This document shows positions 1-9,180 of a DNA stretch of 64,000 bases, one piece after another. Every line of letters starts with the position of its first letter. Position 1 is the first letter of the stretch. The notes beneath the pieces were generated by a model that ran no database searches, was not told the origin of the DNA, and saw only the letters and a program-made list of their open reading frames with translations. Made by a program: the position numbers and the translations under genes. Source of the stretch: Nonomuraea montanisoli (GTDB lineage Bacteria; Actinomycetota; Actinomycetes; Streptosporangiales; Streptosporangiaceae); assembly GCF_013363975.1 (NCBI RefSeq), contig NZ_JABWGN010000011.1:61588-125587 (forward strand), written 5' to 3'.

Positions 1-85
1 CACGATCACCCAGGCCAAGTCCGACGGCACGTACGAGAAGATCTACGTCAAGTGGTTCGGCAAGAAGCCCGGCGAGCTGGGTTGA
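1..85 (+). CDS. C-terminal end of an ABC-type solute-binding protein (partial)
   Basis: Only the last 27 codons are present, read in the frame beginning at base 2 and ending in TGA at 83-85. The residues include SDGTYEKIYVKWFGKKPGEL, the usual C-terminal helix of family-3 amino-acid-binding proteins (a DGTY-x-KIY-x-KWFG pattern before a short tail). In that family the protein is secreted or lipid-anchored and delivers polar amino acids to an ABC permease. The permease genes are not in the window, and the next gene starts 250 bases away, so this is the end of its transcription unit. Family assignment rests on one short segment. Confidence 0.6.
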   Translation, partial: TITQAKSDGTYEKIYVKWFGKKPGELG

Positions 86-121
86 TCCATGACGGATCGC
101 CTCCCACCACCGGTGGCGGCC

Positions 122-162
122 GGGGGGGGGGGGGGCGGCCGGCCCCCCCCCCCCCACCCCCC
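122..162. repeat. G14 / C13 homopolymer inverted repeat
   Basis: A run of 14 G (122-135) is followed by CGGCCGG and a run of 13 C (143-155), then A and six more C. The two runs can pair into a very stable hairpin around the GGCC core. It lies in the gap after the solute-binding protein gene and before the first small secreted protein gene (337). It could act as a terminator stem (no T-run follows) or form quadruplex structures, and the exact run lengths are prone to sequencing or assembly error. No gene was found in the rest of 86-336. Confidence 0.75.
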
Positions 163-336
163 TCGCTGAAAAAGGCAGTGCAGAAAAGACGCTCGATCCG
201 TAGCTGGAACGGAGAAAACTCCAGCCCGTCTTTCCGCGCCTTCGGCATGACCATCGAAGCGCAACAACTGCCATTCCCGTAGCGCGAGCAGAGCGCACGG
301 ATGGCGCGTTCACTCACCATTCTTCGGGGGAATTCC

Positions 337-636
337 ATGTTCAAGCGAGCGATGGCCGGCCTCGCGGCCGCCTCGGTGCTCTCCGGCGGCTTCGTCACGC
401 TGGTCGCGGCCACGACCACGTCGAGCGCCAGCGCTTCTGTCGGCACGACCGGCGCCGCCACGTGTGGACACAGCTGGGGCTGTGGCTGCCGCTGGCGTTG
501 CGGCGGGTGGGGCGGCCGCGGCAACGACGGCCGTTCGCGGGTGAGGATCCGCCTGCACATCCACAACAACAACGTCAACAACAACGACAACCGCGCCGAC
601 GCCGACGCCGTCGCGGTCAACCGCGAAGAGGACTGA
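337..636 (+). CDS. small secreted Asn/Asp-rich protein, copy 1 of a tandem trio
   Basis: 99 residues. ATG at 337 is preceded by GGGGGA with 5-base spacing; an upstream in-frame ATG at 301 lacks this site. A lysine/arginine start and hydrophobic stretch (about residues 5-25) ending in a Ser/Ala-rich segment looks like a signal peptide. The mature part has a Cys/Trp/Gly-rich section (four Cys, HSWGCGCRWRCGGW) and a C-terminal motif HNNNVNNNDNRADADAVAVN shared with the next two genes. Only this copy carries the cysteines. Function unknown. The acidic Asn/Asp repeat could bind metal or form a surface layer, but nothing proves this. Confidence 0.75.
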   Translation: MFKRAMAGLAAASVLSGGFVTLVAATTTSSASASVGTTGAATCGHSWGCGCRWRCGGWGGRGNDGRSRVRIRLHIHNNNVNNNDNRADADAVAVNREED

Positions 637-656
637 CCCACCGGGTCCGGCCCACC

Positions 657-679
657 GGGACGAGCCCTGAACTCGTCCC
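657..679 (+). terminator. hairpin after secreted copy 1
   Basis: GGGACGAG (657-664) pairs perfectly with CTCGTCCC (672-679) around a 7-base loop, starting 20 bases after the stop codon. There is no T-run, as is common in actinomycete terminators. Confidence 0.5.
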
Positions 680-800
680 CCGAGTGCCTGTGTCCGTCGT
701 GGCTGCCGGGAGGGTCCTGCCCTCCTGCGAAGCAGCCGCGTGGGCGCAGGCACTCGCCTTGTCCGCGCAGATGAGTCATCACACTTCGAGGAGTTCTTTC

Positions 801-1079
801 GTGTCCACGTACAAGCACGCGATCGCCGGTGTCGTCACCGCTCTCGCTCTGACCGGCGGCGTCGTCGCGATCGCCGCCGGCACCATGTCGTCCGCCTCGG
901 CCACGACCCCCGGCTTCCAGGCCGACGGCGGCCACCGCAACCGGGTGAAGGTGCGCATCACGCTCCACAACAACAACGTCAACGACAACGACAACCGCGC
1001 CGACGCCGACGCGGTCGCCGTCAACGTCGAACGTCCGCGCCCGACGGTCACGGTCACCACCAAGGGCCCCGGTCAGTAG
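801..1079 (+). CDS. small secreted Asn/Asp-rich protein, copy 2
   Basis: 92 residues. GTG at 801 follows CGAGGAGTT with good spacing. The N-terminus STYKHAIAGVVTALALTGG is almost identical to copy 3 and forms a signal peptide with an Ala/Ser-rich cleavage region near residue 34. The core motif is LHNNNVNDNDNRADADAVAVN, followed by a Pro/Thr tail (PRPTVTVTT). No cysteines. The leader sequence CACTTCGAGGAGTTCTT is repeated before copy 3, so copies 2 and 3 are a recent duplication of gene plus ribosome-binding region. Function unknown. Confidence 0.75.
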   Translation: MSTYKHAIAGVVTALALTGGVVAIAAGTMSSASATTPGFQADGGHRNRVKVRITLHNNNVNDNDNRADADAVAVNVERPRPTVTVTTKGPGQ

Positions 1080-1098
1080 GAGCCCGACGCACGTCTCC

Positions 1099-1146
1099 GG
1101 AGAGCCCGCGCCCCCACGGCCCAGCTCGCGGGGGCGCGGGCTCTCC
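1099..1146 (+). terminator. strong 17-bp hairpin terminator after copy 2
   Basis: Bases 1099-1115 pair perfectly with 1130-1146 (GC-rich stem with core GAGAGCCCGCGCCCCC) around a 14-base loop, followed by CTTT. It separates secreted copies 2 and 3, which argues that copy 3 has its own promoter. Confidence 0.8.
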
Positions 1147-1192
1147 CTTTGCCCGGGGGCAACCTGTCATCGCACTTCGAGGAGTCCTTCTC

Positions 1193-1495
1193 ATGTCCGT
1201 CCACAAGCACGCGATCGCCGGTGTCGTCACCGCCGTCGCTCTGACCGGCGGCGCCGTGGTGATCGCCACCGGCACCACCACCGTGTCGAACGCGTCGGTC
1301 ACGACCCCGAACTTCCAGCCGTGGCCGCGCTGGCGTCTCCGCAACGACAACGAGAACTTCGGCCGCATCCGCATCCGCATCCGGAACAGGAACAACAACG
1401 TCGCCGTCAACCGCAACGACGCCGACGCCGACGCGACGGCGGTCAATGTCCGGCCGCGACCGACGTTCACGCCGACCCCGCCTCCCGGGAAGTAG
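1193..1495 (+). CDS. small secreted Asn/Asp-rich protein, copy 3
   Basis: 100 residues. ATG at 1193 follows TTCGAGGAGTCC. The signal peptide region (SVHKHAIAGVVTAVALTGG) matches copy 2. The mature part has an Arg-rich alternating stretch (GRIRIRIRNRNNNVAVN) followed by NDADADATAVN and a Pro/Thr tail. The alternating Arg/Ile segment is predicted beta-strand-like. Compared with copy 2 the Asn and Asp blocks are rearranged, so the family is diverging quickly. Function unknown. Confidence 0.75.
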   Translation: MSVHKHAIAGVVTAVALTGGAVVIATGTTTVSNASVTTPNFQPWPRWRLRNDNENFGRIRIRIRNRNNNVAVNRNDADADATAVNVRPRPTFTPTPPPGK

Positions 1496-1602
1496 GCGGG
1501 CCCGGCAACTCGCCCGCAGTCACGGGGCGACACTCCGGCGCGCGAGGGTGAGCCACCTGTCCGCGCCGGGGTGCCCGGCGGCACGCGCCCGGCGGCCGGT
1601 GC

Positions 1603-2523
1603 TCAGGCGGACTTGCGCGCCTTGCGCTTGGGCGCGGCCTTCTCCTCGGCCTTCTCCTCGGCCTTCTCCGTGCCCTTGCGCGTGCCCTTGCCCGCCCCGG
1701 ACGCGGCCCGGCCCGCCGGCTTGCGGCCCTTGGCGGGCTCGCCGCCGCGTTCCCGCTTGGCGGCCTCCACGCTGGCCCGCAGCGCGGCCATGAGGTCCAC
1801 GGCCGGGCCGCCCTCCTCCTCGGCCTCCTGCGGCGCGACGACCTCCCTGCCCTCCACCTTGGCCTCGATGACCTGCTGGAGCGCCTCACGGTAGGCGTCG
1901 CGGTACTCCGTGGGGTCGAAGTCCGACTCCATCGTCGTGATGAGGGACTCGGCCATCTTGAGCTCCTGTGGCCGTACCTCGATGTCCTCCTCCAGGAACT
2001 CGAAGTCCGGCTTGCGGATCTCGTCCGGCCAGAGCATCGTCTCCAGGACGAACACCCCGTCGCGCACCCGCAGCGTCGCCAGCGACTCGCGCTGGCGCAG
2101 CGCCACCTTGACGACCGCCACCTGTCCCGAGCTCTCCAGCGCGTCGCGCAGCAGCACGTACGGCTTGGAGCCCTGCGCGTCCGGCTCCAGGTAGTACGCC
2201 TTGGCGAAGTAGATGGGGTCGATCTGCTCGGCGGGAGTGAACTGGAGCACGTCGATGCGGCGCGACGTGCTGAGCGGCAGGTCCTCGAAGTCCTCGTCGC
2301 TCAGCACCACCATCTCGCCGCCGGCCAGCTCGTACCCCTTGGCGATGTCGGAGTAGGGGACCTCCTCGCCGTCCACCGTGCAGACCCGCTTGTAGCGGAT
2401 GCGGCCGCCGTCCTCGCGATGGACCTGGTGGAAGGCGACGTCCTTCTGCTCCGTGGCGGAGAAGAGCTTGACGGGGATCGTGACCAGCCCGAAGGAGATC
2501 GCACCCTTCCAGATGCTGCGCAT
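1603..2523 (-). CDS. ku: Ku, DNA end-binding protein of non-homologous end joining
   Basis: 306 residues. Begins MRSIWKGAISFGLVTIPVKL, the signature N-terminus of bacterial Ku, and keeps the whole Ku70/80 beta-barrel core through about residue 250. A Lys/Ala/Glu-rich tail (about 250-306, KGTRKGTEKAEEKAEEK) is the basic C-terminal extension typical of actinobacterial Ku and may help slide on DNA. ATG at 2523 is chosen because GAGGAG lies 5 bases upstream; a GTG six bases earlier would overlap that site. Ku homodimers thread onto double-strand breaks and recruit LigD. It is divergent from the LigD-type polymerase gene at 2672, forming a two-gene repair locus with a shared 148-bp promoter region. 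Confidence 0.96.
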   Translation of the reverse strand: MRSIWKGAISFGLVTIPVKLFSATEQKDVAFHQVHREDGGRIRYKRVCTVDGEEVPYSDIAKGYELAGGEMVVLSDEDFEDLPLSTSRRIDVLQFTPAEQIDPIYFAKAYYLEPDAQGSKPYVLLRDALESSGQVAVVKVALRQRESLATLRVRDGVFVLETMLWPDEIRKPDFEFLEEDIEVRPQELKMAESLITTMESDFDPTEYRDAYREALQQVIEAKVEGREVVAPQEAEEEGGPAVDLMAALRASVEAAKRERGGEPAKGRKPAGRAASGAGKGTRKGTEKAEEKAEEKAAPKRKARKSA

Positions 2524-2671
2524 GGTCACTCCTCAAGCGGTAACAGATGACTGGCCAAGGAGCACATACCCGTCGCGGGGCGACCAATGCCATACCCGGC
2601 GCCACCCCGAAGGGTTAGACCCGATCTCCCCGGGGAGGTGGCCTGACGCGTGCGAGAACGGAGGTCGCCCG

Positions 2672-3547
2672 GTGAGCAAGGTCCCCGTCCGCGTCGACGG
2701 GCGCGAGCTGGTGCTCAGCAACCTCGGCAAGATCCTCTATCCCGAGGACGGCTTCACCAAGGCCGAGGTCATCGACTACTACACCCGCGTCGCGCCCGCC
2801 CTCCTCCCCCACCTCCGGGGCCGTCCACTGACGGTCAAGCGCTACCCCAACGGCGTCGAGGGCCCGTTCTTCTTCGAGAAGAACGCCCCCGAGCACACCC
2901 CCGGCTGGGTGCGCAGGGTGCGCCTCCCGGTGCCCGGCAGCATCAAGAACCGCGAGACCATCGACTTCGCCGTCGTCGACGACCTGCCCACGCTCGCGTA
3001 CTACGCCAACCTGGCCGCGCTGGAGCTGCACGTCCCGCAGTGGCGGGTCTCCGGCGACGGCGCGGCGCTGCCGCCCGACACGCTGGTCTTCGACCTCGAC
3101 CCCGGCCCCCCGGCCACCGTCGTCGAGTGCTGCGAGGTGGCGCTCCTGCTGCGCGACGTGCTGCGCGCCGAGGGGCTGACCGCCCGGCCGAAGACCAGCG
3201 GCAACAAGGGCATGCAGCTGTACGCCGACTGGGACTGCCGCGAGGAGCCGTCCGCGTACGCCAGGCGGCTCGCCCAGGTCCTGGAGAAGGAGCGCCCGGA
3301 CCAGGTGGTGAGCGTCATGGCCAGGAAGGCGCGCCCCGGCAAGGTGTTCATCGACTGGAGCCAGAACAACCCGGCCAAGACGACCGTGGCGCCCTACTCG
3401 CTGCGCGCCCGGCAGCACCCGACCGTCTCCACGCCGCTGCTCTGGGAGGAGGTCGAGGGCTGCGAGCACCCCGACGACCTGGTGTTCACCGCACCGGACG
3501 TGCTCGACCGGGTCGCGCAACACGGCGATCTGTTCGCCCGGGCGTAG
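2672..3547 (+). CDS. ligD: LigD-type NHEJ polymerase (primase-polymerase domain only)
   Basis: 291 residues from GTG 2672, with GGAGG 7 bases upstream. It is an archaeo-eukaryotic primase-like LigD polymerase domain: the metal-binding motif VFDLDPG (about 140), the nucleotide-binding SGNKGMQLY (about 176) and VFIDWSQN (about 227) are intact. It fills gaps and adds ribonucleotides at Ku-bound ends. The gene lacks ligase and phosphoesterase domains, so the ligase must be encoded elsewhere, as in other actinomycetes with split LigD proteins. The divergent ku gene supports the role. A TAG stop at 3545-3547 is also the first three bases of a TAGTCT box before the next gene. Confidence 0.93.
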   Translation: MSKVPVRVDGRELVLSNLGKILYPEDGFTKAEVIDYYTRVAPALLPHLRGRPLTVKRYPNGVEGPFFFEKNAPEHTPGWVRRVRLPVPGSIKNRETIDFAVVDDLPTLAYYANLAALELHVPQWRVSGDGAALPPDTLVFDLDPGPPATVVECCEVALLLRDVLRAEGLTARPKTSGNKGMQLYADWDCREEPSAYARRLAQVLEKERPDQVVSVMARKARPGKVFIDWSQNNPAKTTVAPYSLRARQHPTVSTPLLWEEVEGCEHPDDLVFTAPDVLDRVAQHGDLFARA

Positions 3548-3585
3548 TCTGGTGACGGTCCACACAGTCTGGCCGACGGTCCACA
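3546..3585 (+). promoter_or_regulatory. tandem direct repeat before the acidic protein gene
   Basis: Two copies of AGTCTGGN(1-2)GACGGTCCACA start at 3546 and 3566, one DNA helix-turn pair apart (20 bases). The first overlaps the ligD stop codon and contains TAGTCT, a possible -10 box. The spacing fits a tandem operator or a promoter-region duplication. The following GGAAGGGG (about 3589-3596) is the ribosome-binding site of the gene at 3604. Confidence 0.45.
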
Positions 3586-3603
3586 TCTGGAAGGGGACTT
3601 CAC

Positions 3604-3807
3604 ATGTCGGAGATCGACGACGACCGCACCTTCGAGGACGAGGACGAGATGTCGATCGAGGCGCCGGAGGCCGACGCCCTGGATCAGCACCGTCCAGCCC
3701 GCGAGGACACCGGAGGCCGGCGCCCCAGCCTTCCGCTGGAGGCCGACCCCGCCGACGCCGCCGACCAGGACCGCGTCGTGGACCTCGATGACGACGACTA
3801 CCGGTGA
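3604..3807 (+). CDS. small acidic protein of unknown function
   Basis: 67 residues, about a third Asp/Glu, with no hydrophobic segment and no cysteine. A strong GGAAGGGG lies 7 bases before ATG. The C-terminus (PADAADQDRVVDLDDDDYR) resembles the conserved tail of small acidic actinobacterial proteins that I recall but cannot name. It is probably cytoplasmic and largely disordered. It sits between ligD and a tetR gene with its own start region. Function unknown. Confidence 0.65.
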   Translation: MSEIDDDRTFEDEDEMSIEAPEADALDQHRPAREDTGGRRPSLPLEADPADAADQDRVVDLDDDDYR

Positions 3808-3825
3808 GGTCGCCTGACCCGCACG

Positions 3826-3847
3826 TAGGATGTGCCGACACGGCACA
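3826..3847 (+). promoter_or_regulatory. -10 box and inverted-repeat operator of the tetR gene
   Basis: TAGGAT (3826-3831) is a good -10 hexamer. It abuts a perfect inverted repeat TGTGCCG-ACA-CGGCACA (3831-3847) covering the expected transcription start. A 7-bp half-site with a 3-base spacer, placed 26 bases before the TetR start codon, is the usual layout of an autorepressor operator. No clear -35 was seen. Confidence 0.6.
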
Positions 3848-3872
3848 CTGAACAGACCCATGGGAGACCCGC

Positions 3873-4493
3873 GTGACAGCAACCCCGGACGCCAAGCCCC
3901 GGGGCACCCGGCTGCCCCGACTCGCCCGCCGCCGGCAGCTGCTCAGCGCCGCCCAGGAAGTGTTCGTCGAGAACGGCTACCACGCGGCCGCCATGGACGA
4001 GATCGCCGACCGGGCCGGGGTCAGCAAGCCGGTGCTCTACCAGCACTTCCCCGGCAAGCTCGAGCTGTACCTCGCGCTGCTCGACATGCACGTGGACGAC
4101 ATGGTCAACCGGTGCCGCGAGGCCCTCGCCTCCACCCACGAGAACAAGCTGCGGGTCCAGGCGACGTTCGCGGCGTTCTTCGACTTCGTCTCCAGCCAGG
4201 GCGAGGCGTTCCGGCTGGTGTTCGAGTCCGACCTGCGCAACGTCGCGCCGGTGCGCCAGCGCGTGGAGCGCTCGCTGCGCGAGTGCGCGGAGATGGTCAG
4301 CGCGGTGATCCAGGAGGACACCGGCTGCACCAGCGACGAGGCCCATCTCCTGGGCGTCGGCCTGGTCGGCATGGCCGAGGTGAGCGCCCGCTACTGGGTC
4401 ACCACGCACGGCTCCATCCCCAAGGAGGCGGCCGAGCAACTCGTCGCCCGCCTCGCCTGGCGTGGCATCAGCGGTTTTCCGCGTACGGCTTAA
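3873..4493 (+). CDS. TetR family transcriptional regulator
   Basis: 206 residues from GTG 3873. The N-terminal helix-turn-helix is clear (residues about 15-62: RRRQLLSAAQEVFVENGYH ... IADRAGVSKPVLYQHFPGK). The C-terminal ligand/dimer domain is all-helical and of usual length. A perfect inverted repeat at 3831-3847 is a likely autoregulatory operator. Gene order (tetR, DUF3107, ferritin-like, rhlE) matches M. tuberculosis Rv3208-Rv3211, so it is a conserved actinobacterial regulator rather than part of a local accessory operon. The ligand is unknown. Confidence 0.92.
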   Translation: MTATPDAKPRGTRLPRLARRRQLLSAAQEVFVENGYHAAAMDEIADRAGVSKPVLYQHFPGKLELYLALLDMHVDDMVNRCREALASTHENKLRVQATFAAFFDFVSSQGEAFRLVFESDLRNVAPVRQRVERSLRECAEMVSAVIQEDTGCTSDEAHLLGVGLVGMAEVSARYWVTTHGSIPKEAAEQLVARLAWRGISGFPRTA

Positions 4494-4614
4494 CCCGTTC
4501 GCTGGGCGCGATCACCCCGCCCGCCCGGCCCCCGCAGGGGTGACCATGAGAGTGCCAGCCCCCGTCGAGCGCGAGCTCGGAGCGGCCGCGTCCACAGGCA
4601 CGAAAGGGAGCATG

Positions 4615-4845
4615 ATGGAAGTCAAGATCGGTGTACGGTCCGTGCACCGCGAGCTCGTCATCGAGACCGAGCTGTCGGCCGAGCAGGTCGAAGAGGAGAT
4701 CAGGAACGCCCTGGCGGTCGAGCGCGGCGTGGTCGCGCTGACCGACGTCAAGGGCAGGCGCGTCCTCGTGCCGACGTCGTCGCTGGGGTTCGTCGAGATC
4801 GGCGAGGACGAGTCCCGCCCGGTCGGCTTCGGCGGCACCCTCTGA
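4615..4845 (+). CDS. DUF3107 family protein (Rv3208A/TB9.4-like)
   Basis: 76 residues. AAAGGGAG ends 4 bases before ATG 4615; the ATG at 4612 would be too close. The protein MEVKIGVRSVHRELVIETE... with RRVLVPTSSLGFVEIGE and a GFGG end matches the DUF3107 family, small actinobacterial proteins next to this tetR gene. The fold is probably a compact alpha/beta unit. Biochemical role unknown. It is followed by a clean terminator at 4856. Confidence 0.9.
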   Translation: MEVKIGVRSVHRELVIETELSAEQVEEEIRNALAVERGVVALTDVKGRRVLVPTSSLGFVEIGEDESRPVGFGGTL

Positions 4846-4855
4846 CATGAGCCAC

Positions 4856-4880
4856 GGGTGAGGGGCTCATCCCCTCACCC
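4856..4880 (+). terminator. terminator of the DUF3107 gene
   Basis: GGGTGAGGGG (4856-4865) pairs perfectly with CCCCTCACCC (4871-4880) around a 5-base loop, 11 bases after the stop codon. Confidence 0.75.
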
Positions 4881-5250
4881 GCCGGGCTCTCCCCCGCGCT
4901 GTCCCATCCCCTGACCGGGTTTCTGTGCCGGGACGACGGTGTCGCCCGATCGGGCGGGCGCGCGAGCCGAAACGGCTGTACCGTGCCATTATGAGGGCCT
5001 GGCGCCGCCACGGCGGTTCCTTGACGAGATGCGGACCCGATCGCTGGACCCCGCGCCCCGTGCTCCGCAGGGAGAGCGCACGCTGCCCAGCCACCGAACC
5101 ACCGCGGGAGGCGCTGCCCGCCCGCCGGCCTCCCCGGGGCTGCCGCCTCGCCCGCCAGGGCATCCGCGCGCACCATCCCTGACCCGCCCCACCGGTGACC
5201 CGCCGCGCCGGCCCCCCAGGGGGCGTCACAGGTCGCAGGAGCGTCGCGGG
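4881..5250. other. gene-free stretch
   Basis: 370 bases of GC-rich DNA between the DUF3107 terminator and the 3-prime end of the ferritin-like gene. The reading frames present have no family match, no ribosome-binding site and shadow-like composition. I see no RNA gene or clear regulatory site. It would be the 3-prime region of the leftward ferritin-like gene. Confidence 0.6.
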
Positions 5251-5312
5251 CTCGTCAGAGGCTCAGGGCCGTCATGCGCAGCTCGTCAGAGGCCCAGGGC
5301 CGTCATGCGCTT
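5251..5312. repeat. 31-bp tandem duplication of a gene 3-prime end
   Basis: CTCGTCAGAGG-C/T... is present twice with period 31 (5251-5281 and 5282-5312), with one base difference in the first 27. The inner copy contains the last codons and stop (5286-5288) of the leftward ferritin-like gene; the outer copy lies just downstream of that stop. See the finding on duplicated gene ends. Confidence 0.8.
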
Positions 5313-5912
5313 GCCGTGCTCCTCCGTCAGGCGGGCGAACATCCGTGAGATCTCGGCCTGGTCGTCCGCGTCGGCGGGCACCAGCATGCGCGCCAGCTCC
5401 GGCCGCGCCGCCGCCACGCGCTGCCCCTGGCTGAGCGCCTCGCCGACGAGCCGCCGCGCCCACAGCGCCAGCCGTCCCGCCGCGACCGGATCGGCCTCCA
5501 GCGCGGCCCTGACCCGCTCCACCGCGAACTGCGAACGGCCCTCGTCGGCGAGCACCACGTCCACCAGCTTGGCGAGCGGCGGGTCCAGCCGCCTGGCCGC
5601 CTCCCGGTAGAAGTCGAGCGCGATCCCCTCCCCCACGTACGCCTTGACCAGAGCCTCCAGCCAGTCGCCCGGCGCGGTCTGGGCGTGCCAGCCGTCGAGC
5701 GCCGCCACGAACGGCGACATGGCCTCCTCGGGATCGGCGCCGAGCTCGGCGAGCTGGTCGCGCAGCAGCCGGAAGTGCGCGTACTCCGCCACGGCCAGCT
5801 CGCTCAGGGCGGCCCGGTCCGTCAGGGAGGGCGCCAGCGTCGCGGCGTCCTCGGTCATCCGCGCGAACGCGCTGAGCTCGGCATACGCCAGGACACCGAG
5901 CAGATCGACCAC
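5286..5912 (-). CDS. ferritin-like-fold protein (Rv3210c-like)
   Basis: 208 residues, all-helical. It has the ferritin-like pattern of paired acidic helices (AYAELSAFARMTEDA, AVAEYAHFRLLRDQL with an ExxH, KAYVGEGIALDFYREAA, LADEGRSQFAVERV). The second ExxH usual in di-iron members reads EGRS here, so the metal site may be incomplete. The GTG at 5912 is preferred because AAGGAG lies 9 bases upstream, inside what would be codons 2-3 of the alternative ATG 5930. The family lies next to RhlE in many actinobacteria. The closest known enzyme class is the tRNA-hydroxylase MiaE-like ferritins; whether it is an enzyme is unknown. Confidence 0.85.
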   Translation of the reverse strand: MVDLLGVLAYAELSAFARMTEDAATLAPSLTDRAALSELAVAEYAHFRLLRDQLAELGADPEEAMSPFVAALDGWHAQTAPGDWLEALVKAYVGEGIALDFYREAARRLDPPLAKLVDVVLADEGRSQFAVERVRAALEADPVAAGRLALWARRLVGEALSQGQRVAAARPELARMLVPADADDQAEISRMFARLTEEHGKRMTALGL

Positions 5913-6034
5913 ACCAGGAGACTCCTTCATGGAACGCAGCGTACTTCGCGAAATCTTCGGGAACATCCGGAAGCTCGGTCAGCGTTGTGGTATCGAGTAC
6001 ACTGCTCTGTGAAAGTGCGACCGCACTGTGTAAA

Positions 6035-6052
6035 TTCGGGGGATCCCCCGAA
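6035..6052 (+). promoter_or_regulatory. 18-bp perfect palindrome in the rhlE leader
   Basis: TTCGGGGGATCCCCCGAA is a perfect palindrome 32 bases before the first in-frame ATG of the helicase. It would fold into a tight hairpin in RNA or serve as a dimeric protein site in DNA. It is followed by ACCCCCG, which could compete for the G5 arm. Confidence 0.6.
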
Positions 6053-6083
6053 AACCCCCGACTCCCCGGGCCCGCGGTCGCTT

Positions 6084-8108
<2,025 letters not shown>

Positions 8109-8126
8109 CGCACGGGCACGAGCGAG

Positions 8127-8158
8127 CAGGGCGCGCACCTTCACGGGTGCGCGCCCTG
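8127..8158 (+). terminator. terminator after rhlE
   Basis: CAGGGCGCGCACC (8127-8139) pairs perfectly with GGTGCGCGCCCTG (8146-8158) around a 6-base loop, 18 bases past the stop. Confidence 0.85.
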
Positions 8159-8275
8159 TCGCGTTTCACCTCAGGGCCCCCCAGGAAGGACAGACGGCGC
8201 AAGTCGCCAGAAGTCGCACCAGCGTCCTCAGTTCGCCGGTGTCGGAGCGCTGACCTCGGGGTATTGTTGCCCCAC

Positions 8276-9166
8276 GTGAGTACGCCGCGATTCCTGAACC
8301 TGCCACCTGGCGTCACGCCGCTGAAGCTGGAAACGCCCCAGGGCGTTTTCGCGGCGCTGGAGGCGCTACCCGTGAGCGGCGTGGTGGAGCGCTGGCCGGC
8401 CCTGCTGGTGCCCGGCCTGACCGGGAGCAAGGAAGACTTCATCGCGGTCCTGCAGACGCTCGCCCAGTCGGGCCGCCGGGTGCTCGCGGTCGACCTGCGC
8501 GGGCAGTACGAGACGCCCGGCCCCGACGACCCCGGCGCCTACACGTGCGCCGCGCTCGGCGCCGACATCGACCTGCTGGCCCAGATCGTCGGCGACGGCG
8601 AGCCGCTCCACCTGGTGGGCCACTCCTTCGGCGGGCTGGTCACGCGGGAGGCGGTCATCGACGGGCGCACGAAGTTCGCCTCGTTCACGCTGATGAGCTC
8701 GGGCCCGGCCGCGATCGTCGGGCGGCGGGCGCACGCCAGCCGCCGGATCATGGAGGAGGTGCCGCGGTTCGGCCTGGAGCAGGTGTGGCACGACAGCTTC
8801 GAGCCGGAGGCCCTGTCGGCGGGGGTGCCCGACGACATCCTGGCGTTCCTGCGCAAGCGGCTGCTGTCCAACTCCCCGGTCGGCCTGTCGCGCATGGCGC
8901 GGGAGGTCGTGACCATGCACGACCGCACCGAGGAGCTGCGTCAGGTCGAGGTGCCGACGCTCGTCCTGTACGGGGAGCACGACGACGGCTGGCCGGCCGA
9001 CGTGCAGGCCGAGATGGCCGGAGCGCTCGGCGCGGAGATCGTGGTGGTGCCCGGCGCCGCCCACTCGCCGGCCGTGGAGGCCCCGGAGACGACGGCCGCG
9101 GCGCTCATCAGGTTCTGGAACCGGGCCGAGACCCGCCACATGGACACCAGGTCCGCCTCCGTGTAA
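8276..9166 (+). CDS. alpha/beta-hydrolase
   Basis: 296 residues from GTG 8276. TATTGT (8262-8267) lies 8 bases before the GTG and no ribosome site is seen, so the gene is probably leaderless. Alpha/beta-hydrolase fold: oxyanion region LVPGLTGSKEDF, nucleophile elbow GHSFGG (Ser about 120), acid in LVLYGEHDDGWP and a late histidine in GAAHSPAVEAP. The substrate is not deducible. The MpaB-like gene follows after 14 bases, suggesting co-transcription. No signal peptide. Confidence 0.9.
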   Translation: MSTPRFLNLPPGVTPLKLETPQGVFAALEALPVSGVVERWPALLVPGLTGSKEDFIAVLQTLAQSGRRVLAVDLRGQYETPGPDDPGAYTCAALGADIDLLAQIVGDGEPLHLVGHSFGGLVTREAVIDGRTKFASFTLMSSGPAAIVGRRAHASRRIMEEVPRFGLEQVWHDSFEPEALSAGVPDDILAFLRKRLLSNSPVGLSRMAREVVTMHDRTEELRQVEVPTLVLYGEHDDGWPADVQAEMAGALGAEIVVVPGAAHSPAVEAPETTAAALIRFWNRAETRHMDTRSASV

Positions 9167-9180
9167 TCCTGCTGCCCATC

